From Deltaproteobacteria bacterium (GTDB lineage: Bacteria > Desulfobacterota > Desulfobulbia > Desulfobulbales > VMSU01): a stretch of 11,926 bases of DNA. The position numbers were made by a program, and so were the translations under genes. The stretch covers positions 1 through 11,926 of the forward strand of contig JAJSAA010000066.1 in the NCBI GenBank assembly GCA_024274995.1, in the 5' to 3' direction. This document shows, in pieces, positions 1 through 7,441 of this stretch (within the stretch, counting starts at the first letter, position 1; the number at the start of each line of letters is the position of its first letter). Under the pieces are notes generated by a model. That model saw nothing but the letters and a program-made list of their open reading frames with translations, searched no databases and was not told where the DNA came from.

Positions 1-1
1 G

Positions 2-64
2 CTGCACGAATACGATCCTAATCGTACCGCTCCATTTCGAGATGTTGTAAAGTCAAGAGTGTGA
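2..64 (+). CDS. possible C-terminal tail of a convergent gene (partial)
   Basis: Plus-strand frame 2 is open from the window edge to a TGA at 62-64 and reads LHEYDPNRTAPFRDVVKSRV. The composition looks protein-like, and the stop lies 18 bases before the tolQ stop codon on the other strand, as expected for convergent genes. I do not recognise the protein. Twenty codons are too few to prove coding, and a minus-strand frame is also open here without a start codon. The short inverted repeat TACGAT/ATCGTA at 11-26 lies inside it and has no T-run. This is a weak call. Confidence 0.25.
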   Translation: MHEYDPNRTAPFRDVVKSRV

Positions 65-82
65 TCTGTTGAGCGCTTGTAA

Positions 83-787
83 TTAGTCCGTCGAGCGGCC
101 AATGACATCACGTTCAATGAGATTTAAAAAATCAGTTGTAAAACGATCCATGTCATTTTCAAAATAGTTCAACTGGCTGGCAAAATTATTAAAAAATATT
201 ACCGCTGGAATGGCCACCGCCAAACCGGCGGCGGTGGCGACCAGGGCCTCAGAAATACCGGGGGCCACCACGGCCAGCGAGGCGGAACCCCGCAGGCCTA
301 TACCATGAAAGGAACTCATTATCCCCCAGACTGTGCCAAAAAGACCGATAAAGGGAGTAGCGCTACCGGTGGTAGCGAGAAAGTTGAGAGTTCGGGCCAG
401 ATTCTCCATTTCTCCGGCTGCTGCCCGGTTAACAGCCCGTTTAAGATTATCCATCCCAGCCAGACGCATATCAAGGGTATCGTTACCGCCGCCGACCATC
501 GGTCGTCTTTTATTTAACTTTTGCAATTCATTATAGCCGCTGATAAAGATATTGGCCTCCGGGCTCAATGGCGTTTCCTCGGCAGGGCCAATGGCGTCAC
601 CTAAGTTTTTGCATTGCCAGAAACGCTCCAGAAAGAGGGCTGAATCCTGCCGTACCTTTTTGTAAAGGATGAGTTTTTTAAAGATAATATACCAGGAGCC
701 AACGGAAAAACTTAAAAGCAGTAGCATAACAAATTTTACCGTGGGCCCGGCATTGATGAACATATTGATAAGGCTTAGGTCTTGCAT
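83..787 (-). CDS. tolQ: TolQ, proton-channel subunit of the Tol-Pal envelope system
   Basis: A 234-residue inner-membrane protein of the MotA/TolQ/ExbB family, close to the usual TolQ length of about 230. TolQ pairs with TolR to use the proton gradient to drive TolA and keep the outer membrane attached during division. Three hydrophobic segments lie at about 16-38, 135-158 and 170-198. The two diagnostic stretches are GSATPFIGLFGTVWGIM (141-157) and VAPGISEALVATAAGLA (174-190), and the N-terminus follows the TolQ pattern (SLINMFINAG, then a membrane span). The ATG at 787 is preceded by GGAG at good spacing. tolR normally follows at once, but the 82 bases left after the stop show no TolR start, so the gene may stand apart from its partners. 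ExbB is the alternative assignment; the N-terminus and length favour TolQ. Confidence 0.82.
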   Translation of the reverse strand: MQDLSLINMFINAGPTVKFVMLLLLSFSVGSWYIIFKKLILYKKVRQDSALFLERFWQCKNLGDAIGPAEETPLSPEANIFISGYNELQKLNKRRPMVGGGNDTLDMRLAGMDNLKRAVNRAAAGEMENLARTLNFLATTGSATPFIGLFGTVWGIMSSFHGIGLRGSASLAVVAPGISEALVATAAGLAVAIPAVIFFNNFASQLNYFENDMDRFTTDFLNLIERDVIGRSTD

Positions 788-928
788 ATATGGCCGCTCC
801 GGATAGAATATTTTGGGAAATCAATAAATTACTCAAACTAAGGGAGATAAGCAAACGATTTTTTGGTGCTCTGCCCCATCTTTTTAACTGTCCCGTTGGC
901 CGCGGCTGAAGGCCTTTGGATAAAAGGC

Positions 929-957
929 TTGACGGCTCTCACGTTTTTGTCAATATT
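929..957 (+). promoter_or_regulatory. candidate sigma-70-type promoter for the PAS histidine kinase run
   Basis: TTGACG (929-934) and AATATT (952-957) are separated by 17 bases, which would give a leader of roughly 75 bases before the kinase ATG. The -35 matches consensus at 5 of 6 positions and the -10 at 4 of 6. A perfect 10-bp palindrome, TCAATATTGA (950-959), overlaps the -10 and could be an operator. This rests on pattern matching in an AT-rich divergent spacer. Confidence 0.3.
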
Positions 958-1038
958 GATATTTAACAGGTTGAAGCTTCCCATAAAAATTTCAGGATAA
1001 TAACCAGCAGGCTGTAACTTTAATAGAAGAAAGAAAGT

Positions 1039-2691
1039 ATGGATAATTTAACACTTGGCGCCATTTTCTCCCAACGCTCGGAAGGCACCCTGTGCTGTGA
1101 TTTGTCAGGTGAAATAGTCTTTTTCAATCCATCCTTTAAAGGCTTTTTCAAGTCTTTGAGCGCCGATGATTTATTTGTTGGGGGCAATATTTTTGACCTG
1201 CTTCCCAACCGCTATCGTGAATTATGGCGGCTCTATATCGGTCGGCCGGCCGGCGAGGATAATATAATCTCGTTAATTCAAGACGACAAGGTAAGATACT
1301 GGCAATTATCATTTGCTGGATTTGCCGCAGGTGATGAGGCTGGCTGGTCACTGCTGGTCAGGGATATCACTCCTTTACAGAGCCAGATAAATGAGCTGCG
1401 TGATTTATACCAGGCCCTGGAAAACCAATTTATTGATGGGGCGAATCAGGTAGAGACCAACATTATCCTGGCTCGTGAAATATCAGAGAGAAGGACTGTC
1501 CAGGAAAAGTTATCAGAGAGCAAAGAGCGCTTGAGCCAGATCATTGACGGTAACTCCATTCCCACCTTCGTACTTGATAAAAATCACCGAATTACTCACT
1601 GGAACAAAGCCCTGGCCCGTTTGACGGGATTAGCCTATGAGGAGGTAATTGGCCGTGATGTCCAGTGGCGGGCCTTTTACTCCCACAAACGGCCCACCAT
1701 GGCTGATTTAGTTCTTGAAAAGGCCCCGGAACGAGAGATAAAACGTTTTTATGACCATAAATATCGGCGCTCAGTTCTGCTTAAAAATTCCTATGAAGTG
1801 GAGGATCGCTTTGAGTGGCAGGGAGAGTACAAGTGGCTTTTTTTTACCGCCGCGCCCCTCATTAATCGAGCGGGTGAAATAATCGGGGCAATTGAAACCC
1901 TGCAGGATATCACCGACCGCAAGGAGATGGAGGAAAAATTACTGCTCTATCAGGATATCTTGGAGAAAAGGGTCAAAGAGCGCACCATGCAGCTCCAGAA
2001 AACCTATGAGCAGTTACTGCACGCCGAGAAACTAAGCGCGGTCGGTAAACTGGCCGCCTCCATCGCCCATGAATTCGGCAACCCCATTATCGGGATCAGG
2101 AATTTTCTCATCGGACTGCATAAGACCGCCATTATGGATCAAGATGACTCCGAGATGTTAGATCTGGCCGTTGAGGAATGCCAGCGGGTCAAGGATTTAA
2201 TCAGCAATCTGCAAAACTTTAACCGCCCGACCAGCGGGGCGCCTTCGCCCATGGATATTCACAAGGCCATTGACGATATGCTGCTTTTTTGTAAAAAAAG
2301 CTTTAAAGAGAATAAAATTCTTGTTAAGAAAGATTATCAAACTCAAGTGCCCAGACTTACGGCCGTTGCAGATCAAATTAAACAGGTCATCTTAAACTGC
2401 CTGAACAATGCTCAGGAATCAATTTATCCTGGCCAGGGTATTATCACTATCTCAACGGAAGTTGTCGACAATATGGCCCTCCTGCATATCAAGGATACTG
2501 GTAAGGGGATTAAGGATAACGCCCTCATACATATATTTGAGCCATTTTTTTCTACCAAACCAGCGGTGGAGGGAACCGGGTTAGGACTCTCGGTCAGTTA
2601 TGGAATCATGAAAAAACACCGGGGGAATATTGAGGTAACAGAGACCTCGGCCCGGGGCACCACCTTTACCATCTCCCTGCCAATAAGCTAA
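1039..2691 (+). CDS. soluble double-PAS sensor histidine kinase (orphan, NtrB-like catalytic core)
   Basis: A 550-residue kinase with no signal peptide or membrane segment, so probably a cytoplasmic sensor. An N-terminal PAS-like domain spans about 8-115 and a coiled linker about 115-165. A second PAS domain (about 162-297, ending ETLQDITDRKEMEEK) carries extra sequence at about 210-250. A coiled coil (300-330) leads to HisKA with the H-box SIAHEFGNP and phospho-acceptor His344. The HATPase_c domain follows, with N-box NCLNNAQES (Asn457), G1 box DTGKGI (486-491), F-box FEPFFSTK and G2 box GTGLGL (512-517). All catalytic boxes are intact. There is no receiver domain and no response regulator gene beside it, so its partner lies elsewhere. 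The ligand of the PAS domains cannot be read from the sequence. The SD is weak (AGAAAG before the ATG). The DUF4350-like gene follows after 42 bases on the same strand, suggesting cotranscription. Confidence 0.9.
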   Translation: MDNLTLGAIFSQRSEGTLCCDLSGEIVFFNPSFKGFFKSLSADDLFVGGNIFDLLPNRYRELWRLYIGRPAGEDNIISLIQDDKVRYWQLSFAGFAAGDEAGWSLLVRDITPLQSQINELRDLYQALENQFIDGANQVETNIILAREISERRTVQEKLSESKERLSQIIDGNSIPTFVLDKNHRITHWNKALARLTGLAYEEVIGRDVQWRAFYSHKRPTMADLVLEKAPEREIKRFYDHKYRRSVLLKNSYEVEDRFEWQGEYKWLFFTAAPLINRAGEIIGAIETLQDITDRKEMEEKLLLYQDILEKRVKERTMQLQKTYEQLLHAEKLSAVGKLAASIAHEFGNPIIGIRNFLIGLHKTAIMDQDDSEMLDLAVEECQRVKDLISNLQNFNRPTSGAPSPMDIHKAIDDMLLFCKKSFKENKILVKKDYQTQVPRLTAVADQIKQVILNCLNNAQESIYPGQGIITISTEVVDNMALLHIKDTGKGIKDNALIHIFEPFFSTKPAVEGTGLGLSVSYGIMKKHRGNIEVTETSARGTTFTISLPIS

Positions 2692-2733
2692 TCGCTGCCA
2701 TTTTATTTACCCCCGCCTTAGAGGAGGATCACC

Positions 2734-3510
2734 ATGCTGCAGGTACTAATTATATTGCTCGTAATCTTCGCCCCCCATACCGCCTTCAGCCAGAAGCCAG
2801 CGGCCCCGGTTCTGCTCTTCGACGAGGGCCATAAGCAACATTTTTTGATTGGGCAGAATAAGGCCCTTGATCTCTCGAATTTAGCGGCAATCTTTAAGGG
2901 CCAGGGCTTCATCGTTAAGTCCTCTACCAGGCCGTTGACTACTGAATTATTAAGGGGGATATCCACCCTGATAATATCCGGCCCCTTTCAACCCGACAGC
3001 CGGATGGAAATAGCCGCTATCAGGAATTTTATAAACAAAGGCGGCCAGCTGGTGGTAATGCTTCATATTGCCTCGCCGACAGCCGGGCTCTTGACCGCAC
3101 TTGGCGTAGCGGTATCCACTAACATTGTCCACGAAAGGACTAATTTGCTTGACCCGCCCGGCAACACCAATTTCTATGTGACGAATCTGGCTCCTCACCC
3201 GCTGACTAAGGGGCTGTCCCGAATTAATCTGTATGGGGCCTGGGCTTTGAACACCCGCCTGGCGGCTAATGTCATTGCCCGTACCAGTCCCCAGGCCTGG
3301 GTTGACCTTAACCATGATCAAAAACTTGATGCGGGGGATGCGGTTCAGGCCTTCAGCGAGATTGTCACCGGCCAGCTTGGACATGGCCATTTCATTATTT
3401 TTGCCGATGACGCCATCTTCCAAAACCGTTTCCTGGCGGGAGATAACTATACCCTGGCCCTTAACATGGCAAAATGGCTGAAACAGGGGAGTTATTACCG
3501 TCTGGATTAG
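2734..3510 (+). CDS. secreted DUF4350 / class-I glutamine-amidotransferase-like fold protein with an EF-hand-like loop
   Basis: 258 residues with a hydrophobic signal peptide (about 1-19, AFS|Q), so exported. The body resembles the DUF4350/GATase1-like fold: a first strand PVLLFDEGHKQHF (25-37), a segment LIISGPFQPDS (79-89), a strand KGGQLVVML (102-110), and a C-terminal IIFADDAIFQNRFLAGDN (221-238) followed by a helix ending MAKWLK. In such proteins this fold usually serves as a binding domain rather than an amidotransferase, and I see no catalytic Cys in the usual place. Residues 191-202 (DLNHDQKLDAGD) fit a calcium-binding EF-hand/dockerin-type loop, with acidic or amide ligands at 191, 193, 195, 199 and 202. 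A strong SD (GAGGAGG, 2721-2727) precedes the ATG at 2734. It sits between the kinase and the TPR lipoprotein. Its substrate and role are unknown. Confidence 0.7.
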   Translation: MLQVLIILLVIFAPHTAFSQKPAAPVLLFDEGHKQHFLIGQNKALDLSNLAAIFKGQGFIVKSSTRPLTTELLRGISTLIISGPFQPDSRMEIAAIRNFINKGGQLVVMLHIASPTAGLLTALGVAVSTNIVHERTNLLDPPGNTNFYVTNLAPHPLTKGLSRINLYGAWALNTRLAANVIARTSPQAWVDLNHDQKLDAGDAVQAFSEIVTGQLGHGHFIIFADDAIFQNRFLAGDNYTLALNMAKWLKQGSYYRLD

Positions 3511-3515
3511 ATGCA

Positions 3516-3536
3516 CGGATAAGTGGCGGATAAGTG
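3516..3536 (+). repeat. tandem 11-bp direct repeat upstream of the TPR lipoprotein gene
   Basis: CGGATAAGTG occurs at 3516-3525 and again at 3527-3536, one base apart. The repeat pitch is 11 bp, about one DNA helical turn. It begins 6 bases after the stop of the DUF4350-like gene and runs into the hairpin repeat at 3535. OmpR/PhoB-type regulators bind direct repeats with this pitch, but a chance or slippage duplication is equally possible. Confidence 0.6.
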
Positions 3537-3570
3537 TAACTCCGAGATGGGGTACAGCTGAATAGTTACA
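3535..3570 (+). repeat. copy A of the inverted-end repeat (30 bp identical to 7346-7375)
   Basis: The element is bounded by a perfect inverted repeat, TGTAAC (3535-3540) and GTTACA (3565-3570), with 24 bases between. Bases 3539-3568 are identical, all 30, to the reverse complement of 7346-7375 and contain the core GAGATGGGGTACAGCTGAAT. As RNA the core can fold a small stem (ACUCC pairing with GGGGU over a GAGAU loop). It ends 16 bases before the TPR gene ATG, directly ahead of the Shine-Dalgarno. It could be a dispersed palindromic element or a leader structure controlling that gene. Confidence 0.75.
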
Positions 3571-3586
3571 TTAAAGGGGGATAAAG

Positions 3587-5857
3587 ATGAAATATGGGAT
3601 GTGGAAGCGTTTGATAATCATGCTTGCCCTCTGCCTGTTGGTTGTCAGTTGTGCCAATAAGGAAAAACAGAAACAGGCGGCCTATGAACGGGGGATAAGT
3701 TATCTCAAAAAGGGTGATGATAAAGCGGCCGTTATTGAGTTTAAAAACGCGGCCCAAATTGCCCCTAAATATGCCCCGGCCCGTTATCAATTAGGGCTTT
3801 TGTATCTCAAACTTAATGATCCTGCTAAGGCCTTTAGGCAGTTGTCGCGGGCCGCTTCTCTGAACCCGGCTAACCTTGACGCCCAGCTTAAGACCGCTGA
3901 GCTTTTGTATCTTGGCCATAAAACCAGTGAATCCCGGCTACGGGTAAACAAAATTTTGGCTCGAAATCCCAATTATGCCCCGGCTCTGGTTCTCGAGGCG
4001 AATCTTGATATCCTGGCCAGGAATATTTCTGCCGCTGAGACTGCTATTAACAAGGCCTTGACCGCAAAGCCCGATCTTGGCCGGGCCTATCTGACTAAAG
4101 CCAGGGTCTTGATGGCCGCTGGTAAAGCTGCCGAGGCGGAAAAGGCCCTGCGGCGGGCCGTCAAACTGCAGCCGAATAATTTTGGCTTTCAGCAGGCCCT
4201 TGTTGTGTTCTATATGAAGAACAAACAATATGATAAGGCTGAGAAGCAGATAATATCCATGCGGGCTGCCTTTAAAAAATCCATTAGGCCTTATATGATG
4301 TTAGCCGCCCTCTATACGGAGACTGGCCGGTTAGATAAGGCTGAGGACTGCTTCAAGTCAGCCCGCGGGATCTTTCCTGAAAAAAGTGAATTTGGTCTCT
4401 TGCTCACTGCTCTCTATAAACACCAGGGTAAGTTTAAACAGGCCGAGGCCGCTTTGCGGCAGGATTTGAGCAGGCATCCGGAATCGTTGCCGATCAAGGC
4501 GGAGCTGGCCGATTTTCATTTTGAGCGCCATAAGTTTAAGCAGGCGGAACAGGAGAGCGCCGAGGTCTTAAAGATTGATGCTAAACAGCCCCTGGCCCGT
4601 CTGGTGCGGGCCAAATTGTTTATTAGAGACAACAAGGGGCAGGATGCCTTGGATATCTTGAATGCCCTGCTTAAAGAGCAGCCGCGAATGGCCGAGGCTC
4701 ATTATCAAAAGGGTATGGCTCTTTTTGGTATGGGTAAGCTGGGGTTGGCCCGTAAAGAGGCGGCCGCGGCGGTGGCGGCTAATCCCCGTCTCGCTGGAGC
4801 CCATACTCTGCTGGGTCAGCTTAATCTGTTAAGCCGCGATTTTGACGGGGCAGCGAGAGAGGCGGCTACCGCCCTGCGTCTGCAACCCTATGACTTTCGG
4901 GCTGCCGTAATTATAGGCCAGTCTCTGATCCGCAAGAAAGAATATAGTAATGCCCTGAAATTGTTTGAAAAAATTTCCAAGATGCTGCCGGATAATATTG
5001 AAATATACGCCAATCTTGCTGATACCTATCTGGGGCGCAAGCAACCGGCCAGGGCCCGTGAGATGTTAGAGAAGATTTTAAGTCTGCGGCCCGCAAACAG
5101 CCGGGCGTTGGCCGGGGTGGCCAGGATAATGAGCGCTGGTGGTAATTTGCCGAGCGCCATAACCAGGGTGCGTGAACAGTTGCGCGGCCAGCCGGATAAT
5201 CCTGGTGATCTGTTGCTGCTGGCTAATTTATTAACCGTCGATCATAAATATTCCGAGGCCCTTGATCTCTGCAAGAGAGTACGTACCCTGCGGCCGCAGG
5301 GAGCCGGGGCCTTTATGCTGGCGGCCTCTATTTTAAATTCCCGGGGCCGGAGCCGGGAGGCGGCGGTCATCTGCCAGGACTATCTGCGGGTGAAGCCCGA
5401 TTATCTGCCTGCCCTGATGTCTCTTGCTTCTGCCCTGGAGGCTGAGAAAGATATTAAAGGCGCCAAGGCCCTTTATCAGCACGCCCTTACACTCAACCCC
5501 GAGCTGCCGGAGGCGGCCAACAATCTGGCCTGGATTATCAGCCATGAGCCGGGGGCCGATCTTGGTGAGGCGCTGCGTTTAGGACTCATCGCCAAAAATG
5601 CCAGGCCCGATAATCCAAGTGTTGCTGATACCTTAGGCTGGATTCATTTGCAGCGTCATTCATACGTTTTGGCTGCCAGCCAGTTGCGGCAGGCGGTGGC
5701 TGAAGCCCCAGAAAATCCCGCCTTCCGCTATCATCTGGCTCTGGCTCTCAGGGGCCAGGGGGAAATGGATGAGGCCCGTAAAGAGCTTAAAGCCGCCCTC
5801 AAGGTAAAGGACTTTCCCGAGAGGAAAGAGGCTGGCAAGATGCTGAAATCCATGTAA
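3587..5857 (+). CDS. outer-membrane-type lipoprotein of about 21 consecutive TPRs (PrsT-like)
   Basis: 756 residues. A lipoprotein signal peptide (KRLIIMLALCLLVVSC) ends at a lipobox with Cys22. Ala at +2 predicts outer-membrane rather than inner-membrane retention by the E. coli rule. From about residue 31 to the end the protein is a nearly unbroken array of 34-residue tetratricopeptide repeats; I count 21, one with a two-residue insertion (NLAWIISHEPGADLGEA). Such superhelices are scaffolds for protein partners. The layout resembles the TPR lipoprotein PrsT of PEP-CTERM/exopolysaccharide loci, but it is shorter than those (about 900) and no PEP-CTERM, EpsH or glycosyltransferase gene is in view. 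The SD AAGGGGG precedes the ATG at 3587. It follows the DUF4350-like gene by 76 bases, a gap holding two repeats. It converges on the multiheme cytochromes, so a role in secreting or assembling surface proteins is possible but is only inference. Confidence 0.88.
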   Translation: MKYGMWKRLIIMLALCLLVVSCANKEKQKQAAYERGISYLKKGDDKAAVIEFKNAAQIAPKYAPARYQLGLLYLKLNDPAKAFRQLSRAASLNPANLDAQLKTAELLYLGHKTSESRLRVNKILARNPNYAPALVLEANLDILARNISAAETAINKALTAKPDLGRAYLTKARVLMAAGKAAEAEKALRRAVKLQPNNFGFQQALVVFYMKNKQYDKAEKQIISMRAAFKKSIRPYMMLAALYTETGRLDKAEDCFKSARGIFPEKSEFGLLLTALYKHQGKFKQAEAALRQDLSRHPESLPIKAELADFHFERHKFKQAEQESAEVLKIDAKQPLARLVRAKLFIRDNKGQDALDILNALLKEQPRMAEAHYQKGMALFGMGKLGLARKEAAAAVAANPRLAGAHTLLGQLNLLSRDFDGAAREAATALRLQPYDFRAAVIIGQSLIRKKEYSNALKLFEKISKMLPDNIEIYANLADTYLGRKQPARAREMLEKILSLRPANSRALAGVARIMSAGGNLPSAITRVREQLRGQPDNPGDLLLLANLLTVDHKYSEALDLCKRVRTLRPQGAGAFMLAASILNSRGRSREAAVICQDYLRVKPDYLPALMSLASALEAEKDIKGAKALYQHALTLNPELPEAANNLAWIISHEPGADLGEALRLGLIAKNARPDNPSVADTLGWIHLQRHSYVLAASQLRQAVAEAPENPAFRYHLALALRGQGEMDEARKELKAALKVKDFPERKEAGKMLKSM

Positions 5858-5945
5858 AAGACTCTCGTAACTCAATTTTGGTTTTTCTACTCCTTACTGC
5901 CGATTAATCTCTTCAAGATTATTTGGTCTCGAAAAGAAAACTGCG

Positions 5946-5994
5946 AAAAAAACAAAAAAAGGCCGCCGATGATTAAATATTCATCGGCGGCCTT
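5946..5994 (-). terminator. rho-independent terminator of the cytochrome run
   Basis: A perfect 14-bp stem is formed by AAGGCCGCCGATGA (5959-5972) and TCATCGGCGGCCTT (5981-5994) around the 8-base loop TTAAATAT. On the minus strand it is followed by a T-tract interrupted by one G (complement of 5946-5958), the classic intrinsic terminator form, 45 bases after the stop of the 16-heme cytochrome. On the plus strand the hairpin is followed only by CAGGTTTT, so it may also work weakly for the TPR gene transcript coming the other way. Confidence 0.95.
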
Positions 5995-6039
5995 CAGGTT
6001 TTAATGCAGAGGATTAGTAAGTAAACCCTCAAGCATAGT

Positions 6040-7263
6040 TTACTTAACTATATTGTTATACTCCCTCAGGTAGGGCTGCAGTACGGATCCCGGTGTCGGG
6101 GCACCATGCATACGGCCCCGGATATCATGGGCCGTGCCATGGCAGGATCCGCATTTGCCGCCGAACTTCTTGAGCATATCCACGCCGTGCGGTACGCCGT
6201 GACAGCGCTGACACTTGGGAAGCTCACCATGATGCGGATGGCAGAAGGCGCAGGTCAGTTTTGAATGACGAGTATTACTTGCTATTAGAGTCTTGTACTC
6301 CTTGGTGTGACAACCACCGCAGATGGACTTGGGATCGGTGGGCGAGAAAGTCACATTCAGCGGATTATGTGGATCGGTATGACAACGCAGACATTCAGAA
6401 CCCTTCAAATTCTTGCGATGGCCCTTATGATCATGACACTTGAAGCAGGACGGAATCTTGCCGTGTCGAACATGACATTTAGCGCAGGTAAGCAGTTTGA
6501 AGTGCTTGGAATTAGCCTTCTTCAGATCTGCGTATACCTTGGCGTGGGTCGGATTCATATGGCAGCTGGCGCATAATTTCTTGGGTGTGTTGGGCGCGTA
6601 AGAAATCTGCAAAGGTTTATGAGGACTGATATGACAGCTCAGACAAACCTTGTTGGTGGGATTACCCGCAATATGATATACCTCGCCGCCATCCTCACTA
6701 TGACACATGGTGCAATTCGGAATATAGCCGTGTTTGGTGTGACAGTCGGTACAATCTAAATCACTATGCTTGCTGGGGTATTTCTTTAGATCTGCCGGCG
6801 GCCCCGGATGGCAGTTGAAGCACATATCGCTAGTGATATTGGGCAGATTCAACGGGCTATGGGCATTGGAGTGGCAATTACTACAGTTAACCACGAGAGG
6901 CTTGTTGCCGTGCGGATGACCGTGACAGGCAACGCATTTGGGCAGAGCATCCTTGTAGCTTACCCGGCCGGGGGAGTAAGTGTGATAAACCTCATGACAG
7001 AAGGTACATACCTTCTGATGACGATGGCCCTGAGCCTTTAAGAGCTTGAATACACCAATATGACACTGAGCGCATTGCTTCATCTGCAACGGTTTTACGG
7101 TCTGGTCATACAGAGCCGGACGCGGTGGTATCGTTTTGATCTTAGCGGTCAGAGCCACCTTGGTCAGCCGGGCCTGAACCTGGGTTGTGGTCAGCATAAC
7201 CGAGGCAAATAATAGAGCCGCCAGTACAGTTATGAATTTTGTGCCTGTTTTTAATTTCTTCAT
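6040..7263 (-). CDS. secreted 16-heme c-type cytochrome built of tetraheme modules
   Basis: A 407-residue exported cytochrome with 16 CxxCH sites, starting at residues 64, 86, 110, 127, 148, 171, 184, 207, 231, 260, 273, 291, 315, 338, 351 and 371. The core averages one heme per roughly 20 residues. I chose the ATG at 7263, not the longer in-frame start at 7329. It has the SD GAGGGGG and leaves a clean signal peptide (MKKLKTGTKFITVLAALLF, cleavage near VQA-R). There is no lipobox, so it is periplasmic or released. The modules repeat every 78-89 residues. Each has a CxxCH followed by xxHG and P.CxxCH, then CxxCH..PHxPL, then CxxCH, and then a free-His segment (SKH or similar) before the next module. 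The extra histidines suggest bis-His ligation. The likely role is electron transfer through the envelope or outward, which is inferred. I do not recognise it as a named Geobacter cytochrome. It follows the 12-heme paralog by 178 bases. Confidence 0.93.
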   Translation of the reverse strand: MKKLKTGTKFITVLAALLFASVMLTTTQVQARLTKVALTAKIKTIPPRPALYDQTVKPLQMKQCAQCHIGVFKLLKAQGHRHQKVCTFCHEVYHTYSPGRVSYKDALPKCVACHGHPHGNKPLVVNCSNCHSNAHSPLNLPNITSDMCFNCHPGPPADLKKYPSKHSDLDCTDCHTKHGYIPNCTMCHSEDGGEVYHIAGNPTNKVCLSCHISPHKPLQISYAPNTPKKLCASCHMNPTHAKVYADLKKANSKHFKLLTCAKCHVRHGKIPSCFKCHDHKGHRKNLKGSECLRCHTDPHNPLNVTFSPTDPKSICGGCHTKEYKTLIASNTRHSKLTCAFCHPHHGELPKCQRCHGVPHGVDMLKKFGGKCGSCHGTAHDIRGRMHGAPTPGSVLQPYLREYNNIVK

Positions 7264-7344
7264 ATTCCCCCTCGTCTTTTTCTTTCTTCTTGAATTTATC
7301 TTAAATGACGCCAGACATATTGACGCCAAAACCTTTTAAATCAA

Positions 7345-7397
7345 ATAACTATTCAGCTGTACCCCATCTCGGAGTCTGCGTTTACCTGAACAGTTAC
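7345..7397 (-). repeat. copy B of the inverted-end repeat, in the leader of the 16-heme cytochrome gene
   Basis: A 53-bp element with 12-base arms: ATAACTATTCAG (7345-7356) and CTGAACAGTTAC (7386-7397). The arms mismatch at two DNA positions, but in the minus-strand RNA (the sense of the downstream cytochrome) both become G-U pairs, so the 12-bp stem is complete. Bases 7346-7375 are the 30-bp exact match to 3539-3568. A further arm, GCTGAATAGGTT (7429-7440), is complementary to the inner arm AACTATTCAGC (7347-7357) apart from one extra base, with a perfect 9-bp core. The element could therefore extend to about 7443 with GTAAC at its outer end. It lies 81 bases upstream of the cytochrome ATG at 7263. 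It may be a mobile-type palindromic repeat or a folded leader. Confidence 0.75.
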
Positions 7398-7441
7398 AGT
7401 TACGAGTTAAGGGTAATTTGCAACCCTCGCTGAATAGGTTA

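Noticed and set aside
2950..3516. 188-residue minus-strand open frame
   Set aside because: It lies wholly over the DUF4350-like gene, has no SD and no recognisable domain; the plus-strand frame has a signal peptide, a good SD and family motifs.
5863..5872. CTCGTAACT shared with the region beside repeat copy B
   Set aside because: A nine-base match without flanking similarity is within chance; not counted as a third repeat copy.
7264..7329. 22-residue N-terminal extension of the 16-heme cytochrome (start at 7329)
   Set aside because: The ATG at 7263 has a strong SD and yields a normal signal peptide; the extension would place Lys/Arg-rich sequence ahead of it.
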